DNA of 64,000 bases, taken from assembly GCA_934476085.1 (NCBI GenBank), contig CAKSNE010000007.1, forward strand, positions 1 to 64,000, written 5' to 3'. The notes beneath the pieces were generated by a model. That model ran no database searches and had not been told where the DNA came from. It was given only the letters and a program-made list of their open reading frames with translations. Position 1 is the first letter of the stretch. Every line of letters begins with the position of its first letter. Positions 17,441 to 26,500 of this stretch are shown here, piece after piece. The stretch comes from an uncultured Eubacteriales bacterium (GTDB lineage Bacteria > Bacillota > Clostridia > Oscillospirales > Acutalibacteraceae). A program made the translations under genes and the position numbers.

Positions 17441-17647
17441 ATGGATCAAAGGAAAATAGACAGAATTAATTTTTTAGCAAGAAAATCAAAAACAGAGCCT
17501 TTGAGTGATGAAGAATTGGCAGAACAAAAGGCTTTAAGAGAAGAATATATCAGTTCGGTCAGAAAAAACTTAATAGGTCAGCTAGATAATACCTATATAG
17601 TTAAGCCCGACGGTACAAAAACTAAATTAAAAAAGAAGGAAGTTTAA
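17441..17647 (+). CDS. DUF896 (UPF0291) family protein
   Basis: 68 residues, RBS TAGGAG. The sequence starts MDQRKIDRINFLARKSK and contains LSDEELAEQKALREEYI, the diagnostic DUF896 block: a small helical, cytosolic protein found in Firmicutes. Structural members exist (B. subtilis YnzC), but the role is unknown. It lies 13 nt downstream of the PBP gene and is likely in the same operon. Confidence 0.88.
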   Translation: MDQRKIDRINFLARKSKTEPLSDEELAEQKALREEYISSVRKNLIGQLDNTYIVKPDGTKTKLKKKEV

Positions 17648-17653
17648 AAAACA

Positions 17654-18052
17654 ATGAGCGAAAAGTCAGATAAAGCAAAAGAACTGTTTTTAAGCGGTTA
17701 TAATTGTGCTCAAGCTGTTGTTGCGGTGTTTTGTGAAGATTACGGAATAAATAAAAACGTTGCTTTTGGTCTTACTGCAGGGTTTGGGCGTGGAATGATG
17801 AGCGGCGAAATTTGCGGTGCGGTTTCAGGTGCTGTAACAGTTATAGGGATGAAAAACACAGCGGTATGTAATGACTTGCAAAGTGTAAAGGAACAAACCG
17901 CATTAGACACAAAAAAGTTTATTAAATCTTTTAAAGAAAAGTATGAATTTCTCTCTTGCAGAGAGTTAAATAAACAGGGTAGAAAAACCTGCGCTGAATT
18001 AGTAGGTTTTGCAGTAGAATTATTAGAAAAAAATATTTTGTGCATTTTATAA
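17654..18052 (+). CDS. C_GCAxxG_C_C family redox-type protein
   Basis: 132 residues. The family motif is visible: Cys in GYNCAQAV, then the ExCGAxxGA-like EICGAVSGA, and later CREL and CAEL cysteines. These proteins are putative metal- or redox-binding proteins of anaerobes, with unknown reaction. The gene starts 6 nt after DUF896 and overlaps the diguanylate cyclase by 13 nt. Confidence 0.8.
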   Translation: MSEKSDKAKELFLSGYNCAQAVVAVFCEDYGINKNVAFGLTAGFGRGMMSGEICGAVSGAVTVIGMKNTAVCNDLQSVKEQTALDTKKFIKSFKEKYEFLSCRELNKQGRKTCAELVGFAVELLEKNILCIL

Positions 18053-19221
18053 ATTTTTTAAAGAGAGTGTTTAAAAGGTTGTTTAGAAGTATAGAAACTA
18101 ATAAAGTAATTGAAGCAAAAAGAGTTATATTAAATTTTGAAAGATTAAAAACAGTTGCAATTGTCTCGATTTTATGTAATATTGTTTTAACTATTATAGG
18201 TTTTTTGATTAGTCTTTGTTTTGATAATATAGAATTTAGTGAGAACTATATTATAGCCTATACATTTAGCACATTGTACAATATTGCAGTAATATTTTCA
18301 GTAAAACATTTTTTGAATGAGTATAAAAAAGATAAGAAATATGTTGAAAATACAAGTATTTTTGATTTATTCTTTTACAGTTATTATTACATATCCACTT
18401 TTGTCGGCGTTTATATATCTCTTCTTAATGTAAAAACATACTATCAGGTATTAACTGTTTTAATTCCCATTATTGCTTATTCAATTTTTATCGTTAATAA
18501 TACAAAAACATTATTCTATGCCAATAATATATTGTTTTTAATAGTAGTTTTAATTTTTTATAATAAGTTGCCGAGTTTTTTAGGCTTTATCGGAACGTTT
18601 GTTAATTTCTTTTTGATTAATACATTTTTGTTAATCGGAAGTCATTTTATTTATTCAAATTTTGTTCATGCTGAAAAAGTGCAACAAGATGTTGAAGATG
18701 AATCTTTAACCGATCATTTAACAAAACTTCAAAACCGCAGAGGAATGAATAAGTATTTTGTTAATCATTTTTTAAATAATCATGATACTGTTAATTATTT
18801 ATCGGTATTAATGGTTGATATTGATTGGTTTAAAAAATGCAATGATACCAAAGGCCATATTTACGGTGATATGGTTTTAAGTAACATAGGACAAATTTTA
18901 AAAAATATTCAAAAAAACTATAATGTTGATGTTTTTAGATACGGCGGAGAAGAATTTGTTGTTTTTGCAAAAAATTTAAATAAAAAAGTTATTCAAAATC
19001 TCTATAATGATTTTAATAAAAAGCTTAAAAATGCTAATATCCTTTTTGAAGACGGTATTGAAAAAAGAATTACTTGTTCTGTCGGTGTTGCTTATGCTGA
19101 AGAAAAAGTTGATGTTACAGCACTTGTTAAATATATAACTTTAGCTGATGAAGCACTTTATGAAGCTAAAAAAGCAGGTAGAAACTGTGTTAGAGTTAAA
19201 ATAGCTGAAGCAATTGATTAA
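18040..19221 (+). CDS. Membrane diguanylate cyclase (GGDEF)
   Basis: 393 residues from a GTG start inside the preceding gene; the start is weakly supported. An N-terminal cytosolic segment and about six membrane helices (residues 35-205) form a sensor of unknown ligand. A GGDEF domain at about 220-390 carries DHLTKLQNRRG, DIDWFKKCND and the active-site signature GGEEF (near residue 307), so it should be an active cyclase making cyclic di-GMP from two GTP. I see no RxxD inhibitory site just upstream. It may supply the second messenger sensed by the two riboswitches at 44.0 and 57.4 kb. Confidence 0.9.
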   Translation: MHFINFLKRVFKRLFRSIETNKVIEAKRVILNFERLKTVAIVSILCNIVLTIIGFLISLCFDNIEFSENYIIAYTFSTLYNIAVIFSVKHFLNEYKKDKKYVENTSIFDLFFYSYYYISTFVGVYISLLNVKTYYQVLTVLIPIIAYSIFIVNNTKTLFYANNILFLIVVLIFYNKLPSFLGFIGTFVNFFLINTFLLIGSHFIYSNFVHAEKVQQDVEDESLTDHLTKLQNRRGMNKYFVNHFLNNHDTVNYLSVLMVDIDWFKKCNDTKGHIYGDMVLSNIGQILKNIQKNYNVDVFRYGGEEFVVFAKNLNKKVIQNLYNDFNKKLKNANILFEDGIEKRITCSVGVAYAEEKVDVTALVKYITLADEALYEAKKAGRNCVRVKIAEAID

Positions 19222-19227
19222 AAACCA

Positions 19228-19255
19228 TTGACAAAAGTTATATTTAAGATATAAT
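19228..19255 (+). promoter_or_regulatory. Promoter of the GH94 phosphorylase gene
   Basis: TTGACA (19228-19233), 16-nt spacer, TATAAT (19250-19255), 29 nt before the ATG. Confidence 0.8.
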
Positions 19256-19284
19256 TAAATTATTTGAAATTCTGGGAGGAAAAT

Positions 19285-21588
19285 ATGGCTAAATTCGGTT
19301 CATTCAAAAACGGTAATGAATATGTTATTACCGAAAAACAGCCTGCAAGACCTTTGCTTAACTACATTTGGAATGCAAGAGTTTTATCAGGCGTCAATCA
19401 TTTAGGCGGGGGTATCGGCGCTTACGGCGTTAGAGCATTATCTTATATCGACCCAACAGGTAAGGGTAGATGTTCGGTAATTCGTGATGGTAACCGTTAT
19501 TTTTATATTAAAGATAAAAAATCAGGTAAGGTTTTCAATCCGGGTTGGTATCCTTGCAAAACAGATGTAACTGATTATTCTTGTACCCACGGTCTTGGCT
19601 ATTCAACTATTACAAGCACTTGTGATGATGTAAAGGCTACTGCTAATATTTATGTAAATAACGAAGATCCTTGTGAAATTTGGACTGTTACTATTGAAAA
19701 CAAATCAAATGAAGAAAAATCACTCTCTGTTTACTCTTTTGCAGAGTTTCAGCTAGAGGGTTATCAAAGATATTCTGATTATAACTCTTACGTCCACGGC
19801 GAGTTTGATGATGAAACAAATTCAATTGTTTGTTTCAATCTTGCTATGGAACGCCCACACGAGTGGTTTAACGGATTTATGTCTACCGATACAAAACCTG
19901 TTGCTTTTGATACTTCAAAAAGAGCATTTTTAGGCGTTTATGGAAGCGTTTTCGCTCCTGAAGCAATAAGCAAAGATAAGCTTAATAATTCGCTTGCCGC
20001 TTGTGAGCAAATGGTTGGTGCTTTGCAACATGATTTTGTTATTAAAGCCGGCGAAAAAGTTTCATTTAATGTAATTATCGGTGCAGTAGACTCAATGGAT
20101 ACTGCAAAATCTATCGCTAAAAAAGTATTTGCCGATGGCAAAATCGAAAAAGATTTTGAAGAATTAAAAACAAGCAAAAAGGCTTTGAGCGAAGATATTT
20201 TTGTAAAAACTCCTGATGAAAAAATCAATAACTTTGCAAACTATTGGTTGAAACAACAAGTTCAACTTTGTGCTGAAGTTGGCCGTGATACAGGTAAAGG
20301 TTTCCGTGACCAATTGCAAGATGCTTGGGCTGTTGCTTCATTTAACAAAGAACTTGCTAAAGATAAAATTTTAGAAACACTTACATATATGTATAACGAT
20401 GGTAGATGTGTTCGTGGTTGGTTACCGCTTGACCACCATATTTACTCTGACGGTCCTACTTGGATAGCACCTACAATCAACGCTTATATTAAAGAAACAG
20501 GCGACGTTGACTTCCTTAAAACAAAGGTTAAATACCTTGATGAAGGCGAAGATACAGTTTGGGAGCATATGCTTACTGCTGCTAGATTTGCTTCTGATGA
20601 TTTAGGTAAAGACGGTCTTGTAAAATCTCGTGACGGTGACTGGAACGATTCACTTAATATGACAGGTTTACAGGGCAAAGGCGAGTCTGTTTGGACTTCT
20701 ATCGCTTTGCATTATGCTCTTCATAATATGGCTGAAATCGCTCGTGATATTTTAGAAGATGAAGAAATCTATAATGAAATGATTGAGCGTGCCGAGAGAA
20801 TAAAAGAAGCTGTAAACGATAAAGGTTGGGACGGCGAATGGTACTTAGCCGCTATTAACGACTATGATGAAAAAGTCGGCTCACATACTGAAAAAGAAGG
20901 TATGATTTATCTTAACTCTCAAACTTGGGCAGTGCTTTCTGATATTGCTGATGACGAGAGAAAACAAAAATGTATTGATGCGGTTGATAAATATCTAGAT
21001 TCAGATTACGGCCCATTAACTCTTTATCCTACTTATACTAAATTTAATAACAGAATAGGTAGACTTACAAGCTTTATTCCTGGTATTTGGGAAAACGGTA
21101 CACCTTACTGCCATGGCGGTACATTCAAGGTTGTTGCCGATTGCTTGCTCGGTCGTGGCGATAAGGCTTATGAAACAATTACAAAAATCTTGCCTGACGC
21201 TGATTCTAACCCATCTGATGAATCAGGTTGCGAGCCTTATGTTGTAACCAATATGTACTTTGGTCCTGATAATCCTCGTAAAGGCGAAACACTTTTCGCT
21301 TGGGTAACAGGTACAGCCGGTTGGATGTTTAGAGCAATTACTCAATATATGCTCGGTTTCCACCCATCTTACAATAGTTTCACTGTAAACCCTTGCGTTC
21401 CAAGTGACTGGAAAGAAGTTACTATGACAAGAGTGTTCAGAGGCGATACTTATAAAGTTACTGTTAAAAATGAAAGCGGCGCTCAAAGCGGTGTTAAAAA
21501 GTTGACAGTTGACGGCAATGCGGTTGACGGTAACGAAGTAGAAATCTTTGGCGATGGCAAAACCCACGAAATTATCGTAGAAATGTAA
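19285..21588 (+). CDS. GH94-family disaccharide phosphorylase (cellobiose-phosphorylase-like)
   Basis: 767 residues from ATG 19285, with GGGAGGA 5 nt upstream; the frame opens 7 codons earlier without a ribosome site. It shows the GH94 layout: N-terminal beta-sandwich, linker helices, (alpha/alpha)6 barrel and C-terminal lid. The DGDWNDSLN block carries the likely catalytic Asp (DWND), and GFRDQLQD, YSDGP and the C-terminal TVDG lid are visible. GH94 enzymes split beta-linked disaccharides with phosphate into glucose-1-phosphate and a free sugar. There is no signal peptide, so it is cytosolic. GFRDQLQD differs from the GFRDSNQD that I recall for cellobiose phosphorylases, so the substrate may be another beta-glucoside. 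Confidence 0.82.
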   Translation: MAKFGSFKNGNEYVITEKQPARPLLNYIWNARVLSGVNHLGGGIGAYGVRALSYIDPTGKGRCSVIRDGNRYFYIKDKKSGKVFNPGWYPCKTDVTDYSCTHGLGYSTITSTCDDVKATANIYVNNEDPCEIWTVTIENKSNEEKSLSVYSFAEFQLEGYQRYSDYNSYVHGEFDDETNSIVCFNLAMERPHEWFNGFMSTDTKPVAFDTSKRAFLGVYGSVFAPEAISKDKLNNSLAACEQMVGALQHDFVIKAGEKVSFNVIIGAVDSMDTAKSIAKKVFADGKIEKDFEELKTSKKALSEDIFVKTPDEKINNFANYWLKQQVQLCAEVGRDTGKGFRDQLQDAWAVASFNKELAKDKILETLTYMYNDGRCVRGWLPLDHHIYSDGPTWIAPTINAYIKETGDVDFLKTKVKYLDEGEDTVWEHMLTAARFASDDLGKDGLVKSRDGDWNDSLNMTGLQGKGESVWTSIALHYALHNMAEIARDILEDEEIYNEMIERAERIKEAVNDKGWDGEWYLAAINDYDEKVGSHTEKEGMIYLNSQTWAVLSDIADDERKQKCIDAVDKYLDSDYGPLTLYPTYTKFNNRIGRLTSFIPGIWENGTPYCHGGTFKVVADCLLGRGDKAYETITKILPDADSNPSDESGCEPYVVTNMYFGPDNPRKGETLFAWVTGTAGWMFRAITQYMLGFHPSYNSFTVNPCVPSDWKEVTMTRVFRGDTYKVTVKNESGAQSGVKKLTVDGNAVDGNEVEIFGDGKTHEIIVEM

Positions 21589-21593
21589 CGATT

Positions 21594-21628
21594 AAAAGGG
21601 ATGCAAAACTTTGCATCCCTTTATTTAT
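21594..21628 (+). terminator. Intrinsic terminator of the phosphorylase gene
   Basis: AAAGGGATGCAAA / TTTGCATCCCTTT stem with a T-rich tail, just after the stop at 21588. Confidence 0.85.
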
Positions 21629-21639
21629 AAAGGTATTAT

Positions 21640-22230
21640 ATGAAAATCATTTTTGAAGATAAAAATATTGTTGTTTTAGAAAAACCTATTGGACTTGATT
21701 CCGAGAGAGATGTGCCAAAAGAATTAAAAGAACAATTAGGCGGCGAGTTTTTCTGCGTTCATCGACTTGATAAAAATGTCGGTGGCGTTATGGTTTATGC
21801 CAGAAATAAAAAGTCAGCGGCTATGTTTTCCCGTTTGATTGCTGAAAATAAAATGGTAAAAGAGTATGTCGCAAAAGTTCACGGTAAACCTGAAAAAAGC
21901 GGGGTTTTAGAAGATTTTTTGTTTAAAGATTCAAGAAAAAACAAGGTTTTTGTTGTAAAGCGTGAGCGTAAAGGCGTAAAGTATGCAAAACTGGAGTATG
22001 ATGTTTTAAAACAATTTGATGATACTTCTTTAGTTCATATTAGGCTTTATACAGGGCGTTCTCATCAAATTCGTGTTCAGTTTGCTTCTCGTGGTTTTCC
22101 GCTCGTCGGCGACCATAAATACGGCTCTCGTGATAAACTTACCACACCAATGCTTTTCTCAAGCAAAATAACATTCCCGTATAACAATAAAATTCAAAGT
22201 TTTGAAACCCTACCCGATTGGTCAGAGTGA
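21640..22230 (+). CDS. RluA-family pseudouridine synthase, short form
   Basis: 196 residues. The catalytic motif HRLDK (Asp44) and the late TGRSHQIRVQFA block identify the RluA family, which isomerises uridine in rRNA or tRNA. The N-terminal S4 RNA-binding domain is absent, so it is a minimal catalytic-domain form. The RNA target cannot be told. It starts 12 nt after the GH94 terminator and is followed at 25 nt by the methyltransferase gene. Confidence 0.9.
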   Translation: MKIIFEDKNIVVLEKPIGLDSERDVPKELKEQLGGEFFCVHRLDKNVGGVMVYARNKKSAAMFSRLIAENKMVKEYVAKVHGKPEKSGVLEDFLFKDSRKNKVFVVKRERKGVKYAKLEYDVLKQFDDTSLVHIRLYTGRSHQIRVQFASRGFPLVGDHKYGSRDKLTTPMLFSSKITFPYNNKIQSFETLPDWSE

Positions 22231-22255
22231 ATATAAAGAATAAAGGAAAGTTACA

Positions 22256-22834
22256 ATGTATAAAATATTATCATTTATTATATTAATTTTATTTTACGGC
22301 GTTTATATCGCTAAAATGCTTATTCAGCGTAGCAAAGGAATTAAAACCGACCAAATGGCTAAGGGTAAAAAAGAGAAAAAATTGTTTTTAACTGAACTTA
22401 TTATGAAAATTGCTACTTATTCGGTTGTGTTGGTTTCGGTTTTAAGCATTGTTTTTGATAAAACCGCACCGAATACCGCACAACTTATTTTAGGCGTAGT
22501 TTTAGGTTTTTTAGGCGATTTGGTGTTCTTAATTTCAGTTGTTACAATGAAAGATAATTGGCGTGCCGGAATACCGCAAGATGATAAAACAAATATTGTT
22601 ACATACGGCATTTATAAAATCAGCCGAAACCCTGCTTTTTTAGGATTTGATTTAGTTTATTTAAGCGTACTTGCTTTAAATTTCAATTTTGTTTTGCTCC
22701 TATTTTCGTTATTTGCAATGACAATGCTTCATCTTCAAATTTTGCAAGAAGAAAGGTTTTTAGCTAAAACATTTGGCAAAGAGTATTTAGATTATAAATC
22801 AAAAGTTTTTAGATATTTAGGCAAAAAAATTTAA
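22256..22834 (+). CDS. Isoprenylcysteine/phospholipid methyltransferase-family membrane protein
   Basis: 192 residues with about four or five hydrophobic helices. The C-terminal GIYKISRNPAFLG followed by the EERFLAKTFGKEYLDYK block is typical of the ICMT/PEMT-like S-adenosylmethionine-dependent methyltransferase superfamily. Bacterial members modify lipids or other small substrates at the membrane; the substrate is unknown. Lies between the pseudouridine synthase and the phosphatase, likely one operon. Confidence 0.78.
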   Translation: MYKILSFIILILFYGVYIAKMLIQRSKGIKTDQMAKGKKEKKLFLTELIMKIATYSVVLVSVLSIVFDKTAPNTAQLILGVVLGFLGDLVFLISVVTMKDNWRAGIPQDDKTNIVTYGIYKISRNPAFLGFDLVYLSVLALNFNFVLLLFSLFAMTMLHLQILQEERFLAKTFGKEYLDYKSKVFRYLGKKI

Positions 22835-22853
22835 TAAAGGAAAGAAAAATTTT

Positions 22854-23315
22854 ATGATTAAAATTATGTTTGTTTGCCATGGCAATATTTGTCGAAGTCC
22901 GATGGCAGAGTTTTATATGAAATATATTGTGAAAAATGCGGGACTTGAAAGTAAGATTTTTATTGCTTCATCGGCTACCAGCACCGAAGAAATAGGAAAC
23001 GATATTCATTATGGCACAAAGTCTGTTTTATCGGAACACAACATCCCGTTCGAAAAAAGACAGGCGGTAAAGTTTACTTATGATGATTATAAAAACTATG
23101 ACCTGATATTGCTTATGGATAAAAATAATCTTCGTAATATTAGATATATAGTGCCTGATGATACAGATAACAAAATAAAACTGTTATTAGAATTTGCAGG
23201 CGAGAATGGCTCAATTGCTGACCCTTGGTACACAGGCGAATTTGAAACTACTTATAAAGATGTAAAGCTCGGTTGCGACGCTTTGTTAAAATATATAAAA
23301 GAAAAAATGTTATAA
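22854..23315 (+). CDS. Low-molecular-weight protein-tyrosine-phosphatase family protein
   Basis: 153 residues. The P-loop is CHGNICRS (nucleophile Cys8, Arg14) near the N-terminus, with the general acid Asp123 in DPWYTGEFE. Enzymes of this cytosolic family dephosphorylate tyrosine (or arginine) on proteins, and some bacterial members control exopolysaccharide export kinases; none is adjacent here. Last gene of the 21640-23315 run and followed by a terminator. Confidence 0.92.
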   Translation: MIKIMFVCHGNICRSPMAEFYMKYIVKNAGLESKIFIASSATSTEEIGNDIHYGTKSVLSEHNIPFEKRQAVKFTYDDYKNYDLILLMDKNNLRNIRYIVPDDTDNKIKLLLEFAGENGSIADPWYTGEFETTYKDVKLGCDALLKYIKEKML

Positions 23316-23320
23316 TTTTA

Positions 23321-23371
23321 AAATACCGAAAGATAGGCTTATATCAGGCTTATTTTTCGGTATTTTTTTAG
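23321..23371 (+). terminator. Intrinsic terminator after the phosphatase gene
   Basis: AAATACCGAAA / TTTTCGGTATTT arms with a T-run. The 192 nt to the next gene hold only the putative GH16 promoter. Confidence 0.8.
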
Positions 23372-23480
23372 CTAAAATTACATATAAAAAGTATTATGAA
23401 TATAAAAGTTTTTTAAAACAATTGCATATTAAATTTGTTAAAAGGTAATAAAATGCAATCTAAAAGTGCAAGATATGCAA

Positions 23481-23509
23481 TTTAAACACCTGTTAAAATA
23501 AGGTATTAT
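23481..23509 (+). promoter_or_regulatory. Possible promoter of the GH16-CE2 gene
   Basis: TTTAAA (23481-23486), 17-nt spacer, TATTAT (23504-23509). The match is modest, with the gene start 55 nt on. Confidence 0.4.
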
Positions 23510-23563
23510 ATAAGTGGAGTGAATTGAGAAATAAAAGTATATAGAAACAATGAAGGAGAGTTT

Positions 23564-26500
23564 ATGATGAAAAAAATATTATCAATTATTTTAGTTATCT
23601 TAATGATAACAGGTTCTTTCGCTATTGCTGCTACCTTTGATGCTTCGGCAGAAGACGGTTGGGAGCTCGTTTGGAATGATGAGTTCAGCGGCAATACTCT
23701 TGACACAACAAAATGGGAAAACATGAACACAAAGAAATCTGCACCAAGACCAAAGGAGTCAGAAGTGCAGGAAGACAATGCTTATGTTGAAGACGGCAAG
23801 CTGATTATTAAAAATGAAATAGGCAAATGTGAACCAGGAAGCAGTGCTAAATATACTACTGCTCGACTTATGACTATGGATATGTTTAAATACGGCAAGT
23901 TTGAAATAAGAGCAAAATGTGCTGAAGCTACCGGTACAAACTCTGCTTTTTGGACTTGGGGCTTTCCTAATGACCCTAACTATAAGTTTCATTATTGGCC
24001 AAAGGGTCAATTTGAATGGACTTACGGCGAAATCGACCTTATGGAGCGTTTTAATGCGGTTGAATGGAATAACGCCAATTACAGAACTATAAAATCTCAA
24101 CTTCACTTTATCGGTCCTTATAAAGATAAAAGCGGCACTGTTCATACAAATAAGTCTGAATGGAGCAAAACAACCTATGACTCGGTAAAACCGGGTGATG
24201 TTAAGTCTGAACTTTCAATAGGTCAGGATTATGGTACTTCTTGGCATACTTTCGGTTGTGAATGGAATGCTGATGAAATTAAATTATTCCGTGACGGTAT
24301 TCAATATGGCACTCTTGATTTAAGATTTAAAAGCGACACTTATCCTACCGCCGCAGATGCTATGGATGTTTTCAGAGAGTATTGTCAAAAATTCATTATC
24401 TCTGACTGGATGGGTAGTTACGGTCCTGTTAGCGGTGATTCTACTTTCCAAATTGATTATTTCAGAGTTTGGCAAAAACCAGGCTGTTTAATAAATTATA
24501 ATGAATACGGCACATCGGCTTATAACTCAGCTAAAAAAGTTCAAACAATGGACACTAATCTTGCAACTTCAGAAGAAGTTTATTATCAACCGGAATTAAA
24601 AGGAAACGCAAGTTATACAATTTTTGATGCTGACGCTTCAAGCGTTAAATATCCAACAGCACCACAGGGTGCTATTGCTAATTCAATAGCTTCAAAAGAA
24701 AAAAGAAACGCTTTAAGAATAAAAAGAACATCACAGTATGATAATGTTTGTATTCAGTTTCCGGGTGATTATTCATCAGTAGCACAAAAGGCAAAATACC
24801 TTAGAATGTGGGTAGCTTGTGATGAAGGTGCTATGTATTATGCCGACCAAAAGGGCGGTGTTTCTTACGGATTTAGAACAACCGACGGAAAATACTATTT
24901 TGCAAACGGGGAAAAAGGTTTAAATTATTGTTCGTCTAATGTTTCTTATTTCGGCAATTATCATTGGGTTGATTTAAGCAATTTAAAGCTTACAGAAACC
25001 GATGTTAATAAATATGATTCTTGCGGCGACAGATTAAAAGATGTAAAAGGCGGTCAAACAACTTCATTCTCCAGTATTGCCGGCAAAATTGATGCAGTTT
25101 ATGTTAATTTTGGCGTAATTTCAGGAATGGGTAACGCAACAGGCGTAAACGATTGCTATTACATAGATGATTTAGAGTTTGTTAATGACGCTACTGTTGG
25201 AACAACTTCTTCAACAAGTGCTTCTACTTCAAAATCTACTGTTACAACTACAACAACTAAATCAAGCGATACTGCAACAAATGTATCAGTATATAATAAT
25301 TCTAAAATTAAATTGCTCGGCAGAGCTTTTCAAGTAGGAAGTAAATATTCTTCGGGTATGGCAAGTGCAAATTCCAGCGTTTGCTTACCTTGGGCAGGCG
25401 ACGGTATTGAATATTCTTATACTTCTTCAAATAAAATCTCATTAACTGCAAAAGTATCGGTTGGCGGTTCTACCTATGGTAAAACAAGTTTTACTTTGTT
25501 AGTAGATGGCGTTGAAAACGGTTATTATTACATTAATTCTACTGCAACCGATACTCAATTCCAAGAATATACGCTGACATTTAATAATCTTCCTAGCGGA
25601 ACTCATACCGCAAGATTAGTTAGAAGAGATAAAAACTTTGCCGCTGCTCATACTTATTTAAAATCATTAAGCTTTAATGGAACTTTAAATAATGCACCGG
25701 CAACATCAAATTTAAAAATTGAATTTATCGGCGACTCAATAACAGTAGGCGACGGATTGTCAGAAGCAGAAGGCAATGATATTACAAAAGCTTGGGCATA
25801 TCTTACTGCAAAAGGCGTAAATGCTGAATATTCAATTGTAGGTAAAGAGGGTTATAATACCCAAAAAATATTAGACCAAAACTTATATAAATCATGGTCA
25901 ACTGTTGCTAATAACATTGATTATTCACCTACTAAAAAAGCCAATATGGTTATTATAAATCTCGGTACTAACCCGGATAATAATGAAGATACTTTCTATT
26001 CAAATGCTGTAAAACTTATTAACATTGTTAGAAATATTCACGGAAGCAATGTTAAAGTTTTATGGGTTTACAATATGATGACTGCACAATACTTAAGCAA
26101 AATGCAGTTGTTAAAAACAAATGGCTATGTAAATGGTGTTGTTGAATTAAAGAGAGATACTTCCGGTCACAACGGTCATCCGACCGCTAAAGGTCAATTA
26201 GAGTCGGCTAATATTTTAATTAATTATTTAAAGACAAATTATAACTATAATGGCACTACTCAAACAGAATCATCTACCACAACCACAACAACTTCTAAAT
26301 CTTCTTCATCAAGCTCTACTACAACCACAACAACTAAATCAGGTCAGGTTGTAAGCGGTGAAAAGGTTCTTAATTGGAATAAACAAAGCAATTATTATTG
26401 TTCGGGAACTTCTTCAAAACAAGATGGAAGTATTACTGTATCAAATTCATCAACAAGTTCTGCTACAAGAATAATTAATTCTTGGGGAAATAATGTTTCG

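Noticed and set aside
26270..26345. Repetitive ACA/ACT-rich tracts in the GH16-CE2 gene as a possible repeat array
   Set aside because: They encode Thr/Ser linkers between domains; no spacer-repeat structure.
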